A stretch of DNA of 64,000 bases from Natrialba hulunbeirensis JCM 10989 (GCF_000337575.1 NZ_AOIM01000009.1:207361-271360); one strand, 5' to 3'. Numbered from the stretch's first letter, positions 45,416 through 54,888 are shown. Made by a program: numbers and translations. The notes: generated from the sequence alone by a model not told the origin.

Positions 45416-46228
45416 ATGGCCGGGTTAGACGATGTGTTCGGGCAACTCTTCTCGAACGCCGATGCAGTCGTTCTCTTTTCACCGAGTAGCTCCGTCTACG
45501 AGCGCTGTCGAGAGCTTGAGGATCTCGACACAGTCGTCGTCGGAACGGACAACGACATCGGCGCCGACACCTTTGTCGAGCTCCCACTCGAGTTCGAGGA
45601 CGTCTCGGAGCGGATCGACTTTGGTCTCGAGGGGGCGCTCGAACAGGGTGTACTCGAGGACGGTGACGAACTCGTCTGTGCGACGAGCGTGTTCAGTGAC
45701 GAGATGGACACGGTGTCGCGCGTGCGAGCGATCGCGGACGAACGGACGGGAATTTACGATCTCTTCACGAAATCGCGCGCGGAGCCGGCGGTGATCAAGT
45801 CGGTTCTCGAACTGGCGATCGAACTCGGAAAGAAAGGGCAGAAGGGCAAGCCAGTGGGCGCGCTGTTCGTCGTCGGCGATGCAGGCAAGGTGATGAACAA
45901 GTCCCGTCCGCTGTCGTACAACCCGTTCGAGAAGTCCCACGTTCACGTCGGTGACCCGATCGTAAATGTGATGCTGAAGGAGTTCTCGCGGCTCGACGGC
46001 GCGTTCGTCATCTCGGATGCGGGGAAGATCGTTTCGGCCTACCGGTACCTCGAGCCGTCCGCAGAGGGGGTGGACATTCCGAAGGGGCTCGGCGCACGCC
46101 ACATGGCCGGCGGTGCGATCACGCGCGATACGAACGCGATCACGATCGTGTTGTCGGAGAGTGATGGGCTCGTGCGGGCTTTCAAGGGTGGCGAGCTCAT
46201 CATGGAGGTTGATCCGGAGGCGTACTGA
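45416..46228 (+). CDS. dacZ: Diadenylate cyclase (DacZ)
   Basis: A 270-aa enzyme making c-di-AMP from two ATP. The DAC domain lies at ~130-270, with DGAFVISDAG (~193, the DGA motif) and GARHMAGGAITR (~225, the RHR region). The N-terminal ~120 residues are the archaeal Z-type extension. In Haloferax the orthologue controls c-di-AMP and osmotic balance. It is followed one base later by an MscS-type channel gene, which fits an osmoregulation unit. TATA about 30 bp upstream. Confidence 0.92.
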   Translation: MAGLDDVFGQLFSNADAVVLFSPSSSVYERCRELEDLDTVVVGTDNDIGADTFVELPLEFEDVSERIDFGLEGALEQGVLEDGDELVCATSVFSDEMDTVSRVRAIADERTGIYDLFTKSRAEPAVIKSVLELAIELGKKGQKGKPVGALFVVGDAGKVMNKSRPLSYNPFEKSHVHVGDPIVNVMLKEFSRLDGAFVISDAGKIVSAYRYLEPSAEGVDIPKGLGARHMAGGAITRDTNAITIVLSESDGLVRAFKGGELIMEVDPEAY

Positions 46229-46229
46229 C

Positions 46230-46994
46230 ATGAACTGGCAGACCCTCATCGACGAGCCGGCCGTTATAGCCGCGGCAGTGCTCGCGCTTGGGATCGTGGT
46301 CGGCTATCTGGTCGGCCGTCTCAACAAAGAGTTGCTCTCGGCGTCGGGCGTGCCGGACGCCGTCGAGGGGACGCCGTTCGAGCGGACCGCCCAGTCAATC
46401 GGCACCTCGTCCGTCGAAATCGTCGCCCGGCTGAGTTCGTGGTTCATCTACGGCATCGCCGTCCTGACGGCGATTCACATCGCCCAGTTGCTCGACACGG
46501 AGGCGTTCTGGATCCGTGTCGTCGAGTTCATCCCGCAGGTGTTCATCGCGGTTCTCGTGCTCATCTTCGGCTTTATCGTGGCCGACAAGGCCGAACTGGC
46601 CGTCAGCGAGTACCTCCGCGGCGTCAAACTGCCAGAGGTTTCGATCATCCCGAAGGTCGTCAAGTACTCCGTCCTCTACGTGGCCTTCCTCATCGCACTG
46701 GGACAGATCGGCGTCTACGTCGCTCCACTGTTGATCCTGCTCGCAGTCTATGCCGTCGGCATCGTCATCGTCGGTGCAGTCGTCTTCAAAGACTTCCTCA
46801 TCTCGAGTGCGGCGGGGATTTACCTGCTGCTCAACCAGCCCTACGGGATCGGCGATCAGATTCGAATCGGTGAGCAGTCTGGCATCGTTCAGGAGGTTGA
46901 CCTCTTCGTGACGAAGATCGAGAGCGACTCCGAGGAGTACATCATCCCGAATCGGAAGGTCTTCGAAGACGAACTGGTTCGCCTTCGCGACTAG
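46230..46994 (+). CDS. MscS-family mechanosensitive channel
   Basis: A 254-aa membrane protein from ATG 46230. Four to five helices: VIAAAVLALGIVVGYLVG (~10-28), SWFIYGIAVLTAIHIAQLL (~70-90), FIPQVFIAVLVLIFGFIVA (~100-120), VLYVAFLIALGQIGVYVAPLLILLAVYAVGIVIVG (~150-185). The MscS beta domain follows: FKDFLISSAAGIYLLLNQPYGIGDQIRIG (~190-218) and EEYIIPNRKVFED. The C-terminal cytoplasmic vestibule is shorter than in E. coli MscS. It is cotranscribed with dacZ. Likely a low-osmolarity safety valve, possibly controlled by c-di-AMP. Confidence 0.9.
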   Translation: MNWQTLIDEPAVIAAAVLALGIVVGYLVGRLNKELLSASGVPDAVEGTPFERTAQSIGTSSVEIVARLSSWFIYGIAVLTAIHIAQLLDTEAFWIRVVEFIPQVFIAVLVLIFGFIVADKAELAVSEYLRGVKLPEVSIIPKVVKYSVLYVAFLIALGQIGVYVAPLLILLAVYAVGIVIVGAVVFKDFLISSAAGIYLLLNQPYGIGDQIRIGEQSGIVQEVDLFVTKIESDSEEYIIPNRKVFEDELVRLRD

Positions 46995-47197
46995 GGCGAC
47001 ACACCGCCATTCGTCGGCGGATACCGCAACTCCGATCGACGGACTGTTCTTGACTGTTGTAACTGGTCTGCTCCAGGAAACCTCTATCGTTAACCAAAAA
47101 TCCTTCATAGACAACGTTGTAAACCGACCCAAACAACTCCGAAACATTGTTATCAAACACCGCGCATGGTCCGAACACCCATTGTGGTTGTGAACTA

Positions 47198-48580
47198 ATG
47201 ACAGAACATCGTCTTATCAACACCGAGGTCGGCGTTCTCGGTGCAACGGTCCTCATCATCGGCAACGTAATCGGTGTGAGTGCGTTCGTCCTCCCGGGTC
47301 CGCTGGCGGGTGATGTCGGACCTGGCGTCATCTTCGCGCTCTTGCTCGCACTGATCCCGCTCCTGTTCGGGATACTCATGTCACTTCAGTTGGGGAGTGC
47401 TATCCCTGCTGCCGGCGGCAGCTACGTCTACGCGTCGCGGCTCGTCGGCCCCTTCTGGGGCTTTTTACTTCCCTGGATCACGATTCCCGGCGTCTGGGCG
47501 GGTATGTTGTTCATCGGCTTCGGATTCGCCGAGTACGCCGAGTTCGTCTCCGGGACGGTCGGTGCCGTCCCCGAGGTGCCCGAACTCGCGCTCGTCTACG
47601 GCCTGCTCATTCCCTTCATTGTTCTCAACGTTCTCGGGATCAAGATGGTCGCGATCATCCAGTTCACGATGGTCTCGCTCATTGTCGTCGGCATGCTCGC
47701 GTTCATCATCCCCGGCGCGTTCGTCGTCGACACGGCCAACTACACGCCCGCTTTCCCCGAAGGCGCAGGCGCAGTCATAGTCGCCATCGTCTCGCTGTAC
47801 TTCCCACTTCGTGGCTTCCGACTGGTACTCGAGTTGGGCGAGGAGATGAAAGATCCCGCCAAGAACATTCCACGGGTGCTCGGGCTCTCGGCTGCGATTT
47901 CGCTCACGTTGCTGGTTGGGCTCGTGGTCGTCCTCGTCGGGACGACGAACTGGCAGGCGCTCGGCGAGATGGACGCTGCCGTCGCGCAGGTCTCGCTCGA
48001 CAACTTCCCGGCGCCGCTGACGGGATTGGTCTTCGTCGCGGCGGCGATGGGTGCGCTCACGTCGATCAACATGACGTATACGGCGTACTCGCGGCTGCTG
48101 ATGCGCGCCGGTCGTGACAACATCATCCCCGGCGCGCTCGCGCGGATTCACGATCGGTTCGAGTCGCCCCACGTGGCCGTGCTCGTCCTCGGGATTCCGC
48201 CCCTGCTCATCGCCCCGGTTTCGCCCGGGACGGTCACGCTCTCGGTCGCGCTCTCGCTGACGATTCTGTTCGGCCTCGCCGTTGCGGGCGTCGCGCTCTG
48301 GAATCTGCCGGCGGCGTTCCCGCAGCGCTACGAGTACTCGCTGTACAAGCTACCGCTGTGGGTACTCCGATTCGTCGCCGCGGGCGCAGTCATCTCCGCC
48401 GGCTTCCTCTGGATTCTGGTTTCGACCCAGCTTCCGGTAATGGTCGCCGTGCTCGCCGGTTGGATGGTGCTCGGCTACGGCTTCTACCGGACGCGCCTCT
48501 GGTGGTTCAGCAAGCGCGGTGTGGATCTCAAAGCACGAATGCGACGTCTACACGAGAACGAACAGCGGACGGCAGACTGA
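47198..48580 (+). CDS. APC-superfamily amino acid transporter
   Basis: A 460-aa permease from ATG 47198 (MTEHRLINTEVGVLGATVLI). About twelve membrane helices. The APC signature is at the start of TM1: GATVLIIGNVIGVSAFVLPG. LGIKMVAIIQFTMVSLIVVGM and ALTSINMTYTAYSRLLMRAGRDNIIP are further family marks. It probably imports an amino acid or amine by proton or sodium coupling; the substrate is not predictable. The upstream 17 in-frame codons lack coding character. Confidence 0.88.
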   Translation: MTEHRLINTEVGVLGATVLIIGNVIGVSAFVLPGPLAGDVGPGVIFALLLALIPLLFGILMSLQLGSAIPAAGGSYVYASRLVGPFWGFLLPWITIPGVWAGMLFIGFGFAEYAEFVSGTVGAVPEVPELALVYGLLIPFIVLNVLGIKMVAIIQFTMVSLIVVGMLAFIIPGAFVVDTANYTPAFPEGAGAVIVAIVSLYFPLRGFRLVLELGEEMKDPAKNIPRVLGLSAAISLTLLVGLVVVLVGTTNWQALGEMDAAVAQVSLDNFPAPLTGLVFVAAAMGALTSINMTYTAYSRLLMRAGRDNIIPGALARIHDRFESPHVAVLVLGIPPLLIAPVSPGTVTLSVALSLTILFGLAVAGVALWNLPAAFPQRYEYSLYKLPLWVLRFVAAGAVISAGFLWILVSTQLPVMVAVLAGWMVLGYGFYRTRLWWFSKRGVDLKARMRRLHENEQRTAD

Positions 48581-48633
48581 GTTGGTAGCTCCAATCAGCA
48601 GTTGGTAGTTATTTTCGCTCCTTCAATTCGCGT

Positions 48634-49458
48634 CTACTCCGCGAGCGACAGTCCCGGATGCCACCGCTCAGCACCCGCCTCGCGCTTTTTCTCGTCCATC
48701 TTCGCGAGCAAGTGCGTCGCGAGCGTCGCCGTCTCGGCCGCTCGGGACTCGCCTTCCGTTCTGAACTCGCCGGTCTGGCGGTTCGCGTACACCGAACAGA
48801 TTGCGCCGGCGCGTAGCCCGTAGATATTCGCGAGCGTGAAGATTGCGCTCGCCTCCATTTCGATGTTCTTCACGTTGGCCTCGACGAGCTGATCGACCAA
48901 CTCGTCCGCGCCGGCGGCCTCGAACTCGTCGTAGCCGGGCCGGCCCTGGCCCGCGTAGAACGAGTCCGCACTCATCGAGATCCCGGTGTGGTAGTCATAG
49001 CCCAGTCGCTCTGCGGCGGCGACGAGCGCAGCGACGACCTCATAATCCGCCGTCGCGGGGTAGTCCTCCCGCACGTACTCGTCGCTCGTCCCCTCCTGGC
49101 GGACCGCGCCGGTACTGATCACGAGGTCGCCGACGGCCATGTCCTCCTGCAGCGCACCACAGGAGCCGACCCGAATGAACGTCTCGGAGCCGACGCGAGC
49201 GAGTTCTTCGACGGCGATCGCGGCCGACGGGCTGCCGATTCCCGTCGAGGTAACCGAAATCGGCGTCCCCTCGTAGCTCCCCGTCGCAGTCCGGTATTCG
49301 CGGTGGTGGGCGCGAATCTCGTGGTCGTCCCAGTGGTCGACGATCTTCTCGAGTCGCTCCGGATTGCCGGGCAGGAGGACGGTGTCTGCCACGTCGTCGG
49401 CGCTCACTTCGAGGTGGTACTGTACGTCCGCGTTCGGGTCTTCACTATCGCCGGTCAT
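48634..49458 (-). CDS. udp: Uridine phosphorylase family
   Basis: A 274-aa nucleoside phosphorylase from ATG 49458. Family marks: VLLPGNPERLEKI (~27-39, phosphate loop), VTSTGIGSPSAAIAVEELA (~72-90), IRVGSCGALQEDMAVGD (~98-115) and NVKNIEMEASAIFTLA (~195-210, nucleoside-binding). It splits uridine (or a related nucleoside) with phosphate to base and ribose-1-phosphate. The start is supported by a TATA box shared with the divergent DUF488-like gene. Confidence 0.88.
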   Translation of the reverse strand: MTGDSEDPNADVQYHLEVSADDVADTVLLPGNPERLEKIVDHWDDHEIRAHHREYRTATGSYEGTPISVTSTGIGSPSAAIAVEELARVGSETFIRVGSCGALQEDMAVGDLVISTGAVRQEGTSDEYVREDYPATADYEVVAALVAAAERLGYDYHTGISMSADSFYAGQGRPGYDEFEAAGADELVDQLVEANVKNIEMEASAIFTLANIYGLRAGAICSVYANRQTGEFRTEGESRAAETATLATHLLAKMDEKKREAGAERWHPGLSLAE

Positions 49459-49486
49459 CGAGTAGCGGCGCTTCGCACCGACACCG

Positions 49487-49495
49487 TATATAAAT
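49487..49495. promoter_or_regulatory. Shared bidirectional TATA box
   Basis: TATATAAAT on the plus strand reads ATTTATATA on the minus strand. It sits about 28 bp from ATG 49519 (rightward gene) and about 33 bp from ATG 49458 (udp), so one AT-rich box may start both leaderless transcripts in the 60-bp gap. Confidence 0.5.
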
Positions 49496-49518
49496 GCAGG
49501 ACGGCCGTACCGGCAGGT

Positions 49519-49998
49519 ATGGCTCGTGATCGGCGCGACGGCCGCGATAGTGCCACCGAGGTCAACCAGCGCGAGGGCACCCTCACCGACACCTACGTCG
49601 CCGCGCTCCAGCACGACCTCGCCGACGTTTCGCCCGAGACGACTCTCGTCGGCGTTGTCCGTTCTCCCACCTCGTGGTTCCACGCTGCAGTCGACGAGAA
49701 CATTCCCGAACTCGCGCCGCCTGCTGATCTGCTCGACGCCGTTCGGACCGCTGAGGACGACCTGAAGATGCGCGGCATCTGCGACGAGGAAGCCCACAAC
49801 GCCGCCTGGGAGCAAGTTGGCTTTGGCGACGCCTACCGGGAGCACCTCCAGACAGCCGACGACGCAGAGCGTGCACTCGAGTCCCTCGCGGATCGACTCG
49901 CTTCCGGTGAGAGTCTGGCGCTCGTCTGCTACGAGAATACAGAGAAGAAACGGTGCCACCGAACGATTCTGCGCGACGTACTCGAGAGTCGCCGCTGA
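49519..49998 (+). CDS. DUF488-like protein
   Basis: A 159-aa protein from ATG 49519. After an Arg/Asp/Glu-rich start it shows DTYVAALQHDLADV, TLVGVVRSPTSWFHAAVDENIP (~48), KMRGICDEEAHNAAWEQVGFGDAYREHL (~90-115) and SLALVCYENTEKKRCHRTIL (~135). The YEN..KRCHR block resembles the conserved CaEk..CHR-type motif of DUF488 proteins. Function unknown. It is divergent from udp. Confidence 0.7.
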   Translation: MARDRRDGRDSATEVNQREGTLTDTYVAALQHDLADVSPETTLVGVVRSPTSWFHAAVDENIPELAPPADLLDAVRTAEDDLKMRGICDEEAHNAAWEQVGFGDAYREHLQTADDAERALESLADRLASGESLALVCYENTEKKRCHRTILRDVLESRR

Positions 49999-50074
49999 CG
50001 GTGGGGTGCACTCCGGCGAGTGAGAAGCGTCCTGACACTTACGTCGACTCGAGTTGAGTCGCCACCACGAACAC

Positions 50075-50854
50075 ATGACGTACAATCTGGACGGAAAGAC
50101 GGCTATCGTCACCGGCGGCGCGTCGGGAATCGGGAGGAAAACAGCGGAGCGGTTCGCAGCCGAGGGTGCGAATGTCGTCGTCGCCGACGTGGTCACGGAC
50201 GGCGGCGAGGAGACGGTCGAGTCGATCGAGTCGGCGGGCGGATCTGCGACGTTCGTCGAAACCGACGTCACGGACCCGGACGCCGTCGAGGCGATGGTCC
50301 AGACGGCAGTCGACACCTATGGCGGACTCGATATCGCGCACAACAACGCGGGGATCGAAGGCGAGAACGACCCGCTCGCCGAGCAGACCGAAGCCAACTG
50401 GAAGCAGGTCATGGACATCAACCTGACCGGCGTCTGGCTCTGTCTGAAGTACGAACTGCAGGAGATGACGGCAAACGGTGACGGTGACGGCGACAGCGAC
50501 AGCGGCGCAATCGTCAACACGTCCTCGATCGCCGGCCTCTCTGCGGCCGGGTCGTCCGCCTACGCCGCGAGCAAACACGGCGTTATCGGCCTTACTCGAG
50601 TAGCCACCACGGAGTACGCGGATGCCGACGTTCGTGTCAACGCGGTCTGTCCCGGCGTGATCGAGACGCCGATGGTCGAACAGTCTGCCGCGGAGAATCC
50701 CGAGGAGATCGAGCAGTTCGTCGGGATGCAACCGCTCAACCGGATGGGGAGTCCCGAGGAGATCGCCAACGCCGTCGTCTGGCTCTGCTCGGACGAGGCC
50801 TCGTTCGTTACCGGGAACGCGTATCCCGTCGACGGCGGCTTCACGGCGCTGTAA
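50075..50854 (+). CDS. Short-chain dehydrogenase/reductase
   Basis: A 259-aa SDR from ATG 50075 (MTYNLDGKTAIVTGGASGIG). Classical motifs: TGGASGIGR (~14-22, NAD(P)-binding), NNAG (~90), the catalytic Ser at SSIAG (~155) and YAASK (~167). PGVIET follows at ~198. The sequence between helices carries an acidic insert (NGDGDGDSDSG, ~134-144), probably halophilic or repeat-derived. The substrate is unknown. It is not clearly in an operon. Confidence 0.9.
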   Translation: MTYNLDGKTAIVTGGASGIGRKTAERFAAEGANVVVADVVTDGGEETVESIESAGGSATFVETDVTDPDAVEAMVQTAVDTYGGLDIAHNNAGIEGENDPLAEQTEANWKQVMDINLTGVWLCLKYELQEMTANGDGDGDSDSGAIVNTSSIAGLSAAGSSAYAASKHGVIGLTRVATTEYADADVRVNAVCPGVIETPMVEQSAAENPEEIEQFVGMQPLNRMGSPEEIANAVVWLCSDEASFVTGNAYPVDGGFTAL

Positions 50855-50979
50855 CCGGCCGGTGGTGCTCACGCGAGGGACTTCTTGCAATGGACTTCGC
50901 CAGACTGGCGTACGGGAAGCCGACTACCGGTTACCGGCTGCTGGCTACAAACTACCCACTAGTCACTGCCCACTACCCA

Positions 50980-51948
50980 CTACCGAATCTCGTCGAGCTT
51001 CCGGTCCAGTTTCGCTTCGAGCCGCGTTTCGGCGTCCGGCAGGGAGACATCGGCGAATTCGACCCACTTATCGAAGAATCCTGACGTGCCGAGAAGCCGG
51101 ACCGCGTCGTATATCGGCGTTCGTTCGTCCAACCCTGACGGAAGCGAGCCGGCGCGCCGTTCGTACCCGTCCTCGAGTACGGCGGCCAATCGCTGTGTGT
51201 CCTCGCCGTTGTCCGGCAGCAGTTGGTCTCGCGCTCGGTGGAGTTCACGGGCCGGGTCGCCAACATGAGAGAGTTCCCAGTCGACGAAGCCGGCCGAGGA
51301 CCCGCTCTGGAAGCAGTTCGGCCGTGCTGGATCACCGTGCACCAGGGTTGCCGGCGCGTCGTTCAACCGGTCCCGATTCGCTTCGACGGCGGCGATGACG
51401 TCGTCGAAGTGGTGCTCGAAGCGGTCGGTCGACGCCAGTTCTCGCATCAGTTCGATTCTATCGACGAGGATCTCCGTCCAGGGATCTGTCTCGAGGTCGA
51501 GTTCGGCTCCGTCACCGCCCACGACGTGTCCGTGCTGCCAGAACGAGCGGGAGTGGATTGCCGCCAGTGCGCTTCCGACTCGCCGGACTGCACTCGTGCG
51601 CTCCGTACTGCTCCAGTCCGGCCACCGGGACGCGAGGTTCTGGCCCCGAATTGGGGCGGTGATTAGGTAGGGAACCGCTCCTTGGGTCTCGCTCGCAACC
51701 ACCTGTGGGACGGGTACATCGCAGTGTGTGGCCACGTAGTCGATGACAGCACACTCCCGGGTGATCCGCGAGCCGTCACCGTCGGTCGCCACCTTCAGAA
51801 AGACGGGTTCGCTGTCGGCAAAATCGACGCGAACCGTTCGGTTTTGGTCGTTCCAGGAGGGGCCAGCAGACCGTATGTCATCGATGGTCCGCTCGGGAAC
51901 GGCATCGTCGAGCGCCAATCTGACCGACTCGTCTCCAGGGTGCTCCAC
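50980..51948 (-). CDS. Aminoglycoside phosphotransferase-family (APH/ChoK-like) protein
   Basis: A 322-aa kinase-like protein. Seen: an N-lobe with EPVFLKVATDGDGSRITRECAVIDY (Lys ~52 and Glu ~64), the linker YLITAPIRGQNL, the Brenner motif HGDPARPNCF (~204, catalytic Asp) and GFVDWELSHVGDP (~220, metal-binding Asp). The APH/ChoK fold phosphorylates small alcohols or sugars; there is no reason to call it drug resistance. It is monocistronic. Confidence 0.8.
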   Translation of the reverse strand: MEHPGDESVRLALDDAVPERTIDDIRSAGPSWNDQNRTVRVDFADSEPVFLKVATDGDGSRITRECAVIDYVATHCDVPVPQVVASETQGAVPYLITAPIRGQNLASRWPDWSSTERTSAVRRVGSALAAIHSRSFWQHGHVVGGDGAELDLETDPWTEILVDRIELMRELASTDRFEHHFDDVIAAVEANRDRLNDAPATLVHGDPARPNCFQSGSSAGFVDWELSHVGDPARELHRARDQLLPDNGEDTQRLAAVLEDGYERRAGSLPSGLDERTPIYDAVRLLGTSGFFDKWVEFADVSLPDAETRLEAKLDRKLDEIR

Positions 51949-52080
51949 ACGCTGTCAGATATGTGACGATCGACATATACGTTCGGATGATGTGATACTC
52001 ATTCACAAGAGAGGCGCCTCCTGGCACACACCACCGATCGGTTTTGGGAAACAGCAGTGAGAAACGACCAGTACAGTGTG

Positions 52081-52497
52081 CTACTCGAGTGTCTCCTCAG
52101 AAATCGTGTTGGGGAGGAGTTCGCCGAGGGTGTAGACGGTCGTGCCGTCGTCCGCGTCCTGGTCTTCTCCCTCGTCACAGAACACCACGAGGTCGTCGTC
52201 ACAAAACTCCGCCAGCGTCTGCCGGCACATTCCACAGGGGGTGACGCCGTCGCGGCGGTCCGAACTCACGGCGAGCCGTGTAAACTCGCGGTGGCCGTTC
52301 TTGACCGCTTCGGCGATGGCGACCTCCTCGGCGTGGAGACTGTTGCTGAAGTTCGCGTTCTCCAGGTTGCAGCCGACGAAGACCTCGCCGTCGGCCGTCT
52401 CGAGTGCGGCCCCGACGCGGTACTCGGAGTAGGGGACGTGGGCCTGCGATTGGATCTTCCGTGCGGCGTCGATCAGGTCGGCAGCGTCGTCGTTCAT
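52081..52497 (-). CDS. cdd: Cytidine deaminase
   Basis: A 138-aa zinc enzyme converting cytidine or deoxycytidine to uridine. Motifs: VPYSEYRVGAALET (~20), CNLENANFSNSLHAEEVAIAEA (~43-64, with the HAE zinc/catalytic site) and TPCGMCRQTLAEF (~86-98). Short family length is normal. With udp and DUF488 nearby it suggests pyrimidine nucleoside salvage. Confidence 0.93.
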   Translation of the reverse strand: MNDDAADLIDAARKIQSQAHVPYSEYRVGAALETADGEVFVGCNLENANFSNSLHAEEVAIAEAVKNGHREFTRLAVSSDRRDGVTPCGMCRQTLAEFCDDDLVVFCDEGEDQDADDGTTVYTLGELLPNTISEETLE

Positions 52498-52716
52498 AGA
52501 TGACTCTACTCGGGTGCGCGCAAGAAAGCACCGACCAGCGACAACTCCCGTTTACGCACGTTCCTCTCAGCACAGGAGAACGACGTGGTCCCAGAAGTGG
52601 TATACTTCCAGATCTGACTCGTGGTACGAATGTATCACAAATAACGTATCGACAACGTAAACGGTCCTGAGGCAGCCTTAAGACGGCCTGTGGCGTACCG
52701 TTCTCTGGCGGTTGAA

Positions 52717-53202
52717 ATGTCAAGTGAAGTAATTAAAACGGCAGCCACCAGGGAGCACGTACACGTGCTCGGCGCGACAATTACCATTACGGCCGACAGC
52801 GACGACACGGACGGGGAGTTTTCTGTCAAGGATATGCTCGCACCGCCGGGCTTCGAGAACGGGTTACACACCCACGAACCGTCCGAAATCTTCCACGTCC
52901 TCGACGGTGAAATGATGCTCTACGTCGATGGCGAGACGGAGTACCTCAAACCGGGAATGACCGGGTACGTTCCCGCGAGTGAACCGCACGGTATGCGTGT
53001 CGAAGGAGACGAAGTACTGCGCGTGCTCATCGTCATGTCACCTGCGGGAGCCGAGGACTTTTTCCGCGCCGTCGGGGACCCAGCCACCAGTCGTGACCTG
53101 CCCGAACCCCGCGAAGTAACCGACGCTGATCTCGAAGGTATCTTCGCGACCGGTGCGGAACACGGCTTTGCATTCCTCGGCCCGCTCCCGACCGACGAGT
53201 AA
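52717..53202 (+). CDS. Cupin-domain protein
   Basis: A 161-aa single-cupin protein from ATG 52717 (a GTG nine codons upstream at 52690 is possible). Cupin motif 1 is GLHTHEPSEIFHVLDGEMMLYVDGE (~50-74, His, His, Glu ligands), motif 2 is GMTGYVPASEPHGMRVEGD (~81-99). The metal-binding site looks intact. Role unknown: a sensor, isomerase or dioxygenase. Confidence 0.8.
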   Translation: MSSEVIKTAATREHVHVLGATITITADSDDTDGEFSVKDMLAPPGFENGLHTHEPSEIFHVLDGEMMLYVDGETEYLKPGMTGYVPASEPHGMRVEGDEVLRVLIVMSPAGAEDFFRAVGDPATSRDLPEPREVTDADLEGIFATGAEHGFAFLGPLPTDE

Positions 53203-53324
53203 GTCGGTCGGCTACGGACCCAGTGTTTGGATTGGGCATACCTGAGCAGCATAGTGGCCCAACTCGTCGATGTGAGTTGTGAACACAGATCCCATCCGCC
53301 TTTATCGGTTTTACAGGCTCTCCA

Positions 53325-53360
53325 GGCGAATTCCCCGGGCTTGACCCTGGGGGTGGAGTC
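53325..53360. mobile_element. Possible remnant end of an IS200/IS605-type element
   Basis: CCCCGGG-CTTGA-CCCTGGGG (53333-53352) resembles the terminal hairpin of haloarchaeal IS200/IS605 elements (as recalled, CCCCGGGCTTGACCC then GGGG). There is no transposase here, so it may be a solo end left after decay. It could also be a simple terminator between the convergent cupin and phosphomutase genes. Confidence 0.3.
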
Positions 53361-53381
53361 GACACTCCGTGAAACAAACTA

Positions 53382-54758
53382 TTACTCCACGTCCGCAACC
53401 GCCGACTCGACGACATCGCGAGCGCTCGCGATCAACTCGTCGACCTCGTCGCTCTCCGCGTAGATTCGAACGTAGGGTTCCGTCCCACTCGGCCGGACCA
53501 GCGTCCACGAGGCGTCCTCGAACTCGAGTCGCACGCCGTAATCCGTGTCGACCGTCGTATCGGGAAAGGCCGCCGGCAGATCGGACTCGAGTGCCCCCAT
53601 CACGGCCGTCTTGTGCTGGTCCGGGCAGTCGACGCTGACCTTCCGGTAGGGACGTTCGGTGACCGGCTCGCGGAGCGCGTCCGTATCGCCGGCGTCGGCG
53701 ACGAGCGCGCTGACGACGGCGGCGCTCGCGACGCCGTCGATCCAGCCGCCGAAGGCGGTGTGAATGTGCTTCCAGGGCTCTGCGGCGAAGACGACCGCGG
53801 TGTCCTCGTCGCCAGCGGCGCGTTCGCGGGCGATTCCCTCGTGGAGTGCACCGAGGCGGACGCGTTCGACCCGGCCGCCGGCGTCGCGGACCTGCTCGTC
53901 GATGCGCGCCGAGGCGTTCGGCGTCGTGACGACCACGGGGTCCGCCGCGTCGCTCGCAGCCGTATAGTGGGCCGCGACGAGCGCGAGCACCGTATCCTCG
54001 TGGATTACCTCGCCGTCGGGTTCGAGGGCGACCAGCCGGTCCGCGTCGCCGTCGTGGGCCAGTCCGAGGTCGAACTCGCCGGCCGCGAGGAACTGGGTGA
54101 AGGCCGACAGCGTCTCCGGGGTCGGCTTGCTCTCTCGTGCCGAGAAGTGGCCGTCGACGTTCGCGTTCACCGCGACCACGTCAGCGCCGAGGGACTCGAG
54201 TACCTGCGGGGTCGCGACCGCGCCGACGCCGTTGCCGCAGTCGACGGCGACGGAGAGGCCGGCAAGCGGCGTCTGTCCTGCGCCGAGGTCGGGGAACTGC
54301 GTGCGGACGTAGTCCGCGACGGCGTCGCGGTAGGGGTCAAGTACGTCGAGGTTAGTGGCGCTGCCCCACTGGTCCCATGCGGGGAGCGACGACCCGCTGC
54401 TTACGTAGTCCTCGACGGCCTCCTCGGCCTCGCGGTCGAACTCGACGCCGTCGACGAAGAGCTTGATGCCGTTGTCCGTCGGCGGGTTGTGGCTCGCGGT
54501 GAGCATGACGCCCTTGCGGCCCTGCGAGGCGAACGCGAGCGCCGGCGTCGGTACCTGTCCGATGCGGGCAACGTCCGCGCCGGCGCTCTCGAGGCCGGCC
54601 TCCATCGCGGCAGCCAGCGCCGGTCCGGTTTCGCGGCCGTCGCGGCCGACGACGAACGTCTCGCCGGGTTCGCCGGCGGCCTGGCCCACCGAGAGCGCGA
54701 GCGCGGGCGTGATCTCCTCGACCGGCCCGCGGATTCCTGCGGTCCCGAACAGAGTCAT
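53382..54758 (-). CDS. Phosphohexomutase (phosphoglucomutase/phosphomannomutase family)
   Basis: A 458-aa enzyme from ATG 54758 (MTLFGTAGIRGPVEEI). It moves phosphate between C1 and C6 of a hexose or hexosamine. Motifs: GTAGIRG (~5-11), catalytic serine in VMLTASHNPPTDNGIK (~85), metal loop LAHDGDADRL (~233), sugar-binding EPWKHIHTAFGGWIDG (~330) and phosphate-binding VRPSGTEPYVRIYAE (~422-436). Which sugar is used cannot be told from motifs; PGM, PMM and GlmM are all possible. Confidence 0.88.
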   Translation of the reverse strand: MTLFGTAGIRGPVEEITPALALSVGQAAGEPGETFVVGRDGRETGPALAAAMEAGLESAGADVARIGQVPTPALAFASQGRKGVMLTASHNPPTDNGIKLFVDGVEFDREAEEAVEDYVSSGSSLPAWDQWGSATNLDVLDPYRDAVADYVRTQFPDLGAGQTPLAGLSVAVDCGNGVGAVATPQVLESLGADVVAVNANVDGHFSARESKPTPETLSAFTQFLAAGEFDLGLAHDGDADRLVALEPDGEVIHEDTVLALVAAHYTAASDAADPVVVTTPNASARIDEQVRDAGGRVERVRLGALHEGIARERAAGDEDTAVVFAAEPWKHIHTAFGGWIDGVASAAVVSALVADAGDTDALREPVTERPYRKVSVDCPDQHKTAVMGALESDLPAAFPDTTVDTDYGVRLEFEDASWTLVRPSGTEPYVRIYAESDEVDELIASARDVVESAVADVE

Positions 54759-54888
54759 GTGGGGTCGTTCCGCGAGCAACTACTTATATGACGTGACATA
54801 CGGTCTCTGCTGGCGGTCGCGCTGGTCAGGGTCGAACTCACGATCGAATCCGAATGTCGATGACGCTGACCAGCGACGATGCCCGCGC

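Noticed and set aside
51139..51948. Drug-resistance kinase reading of the APH-like gene
   Set aside because: The APH fold is broad; nothing points to an antibiotic substrate.
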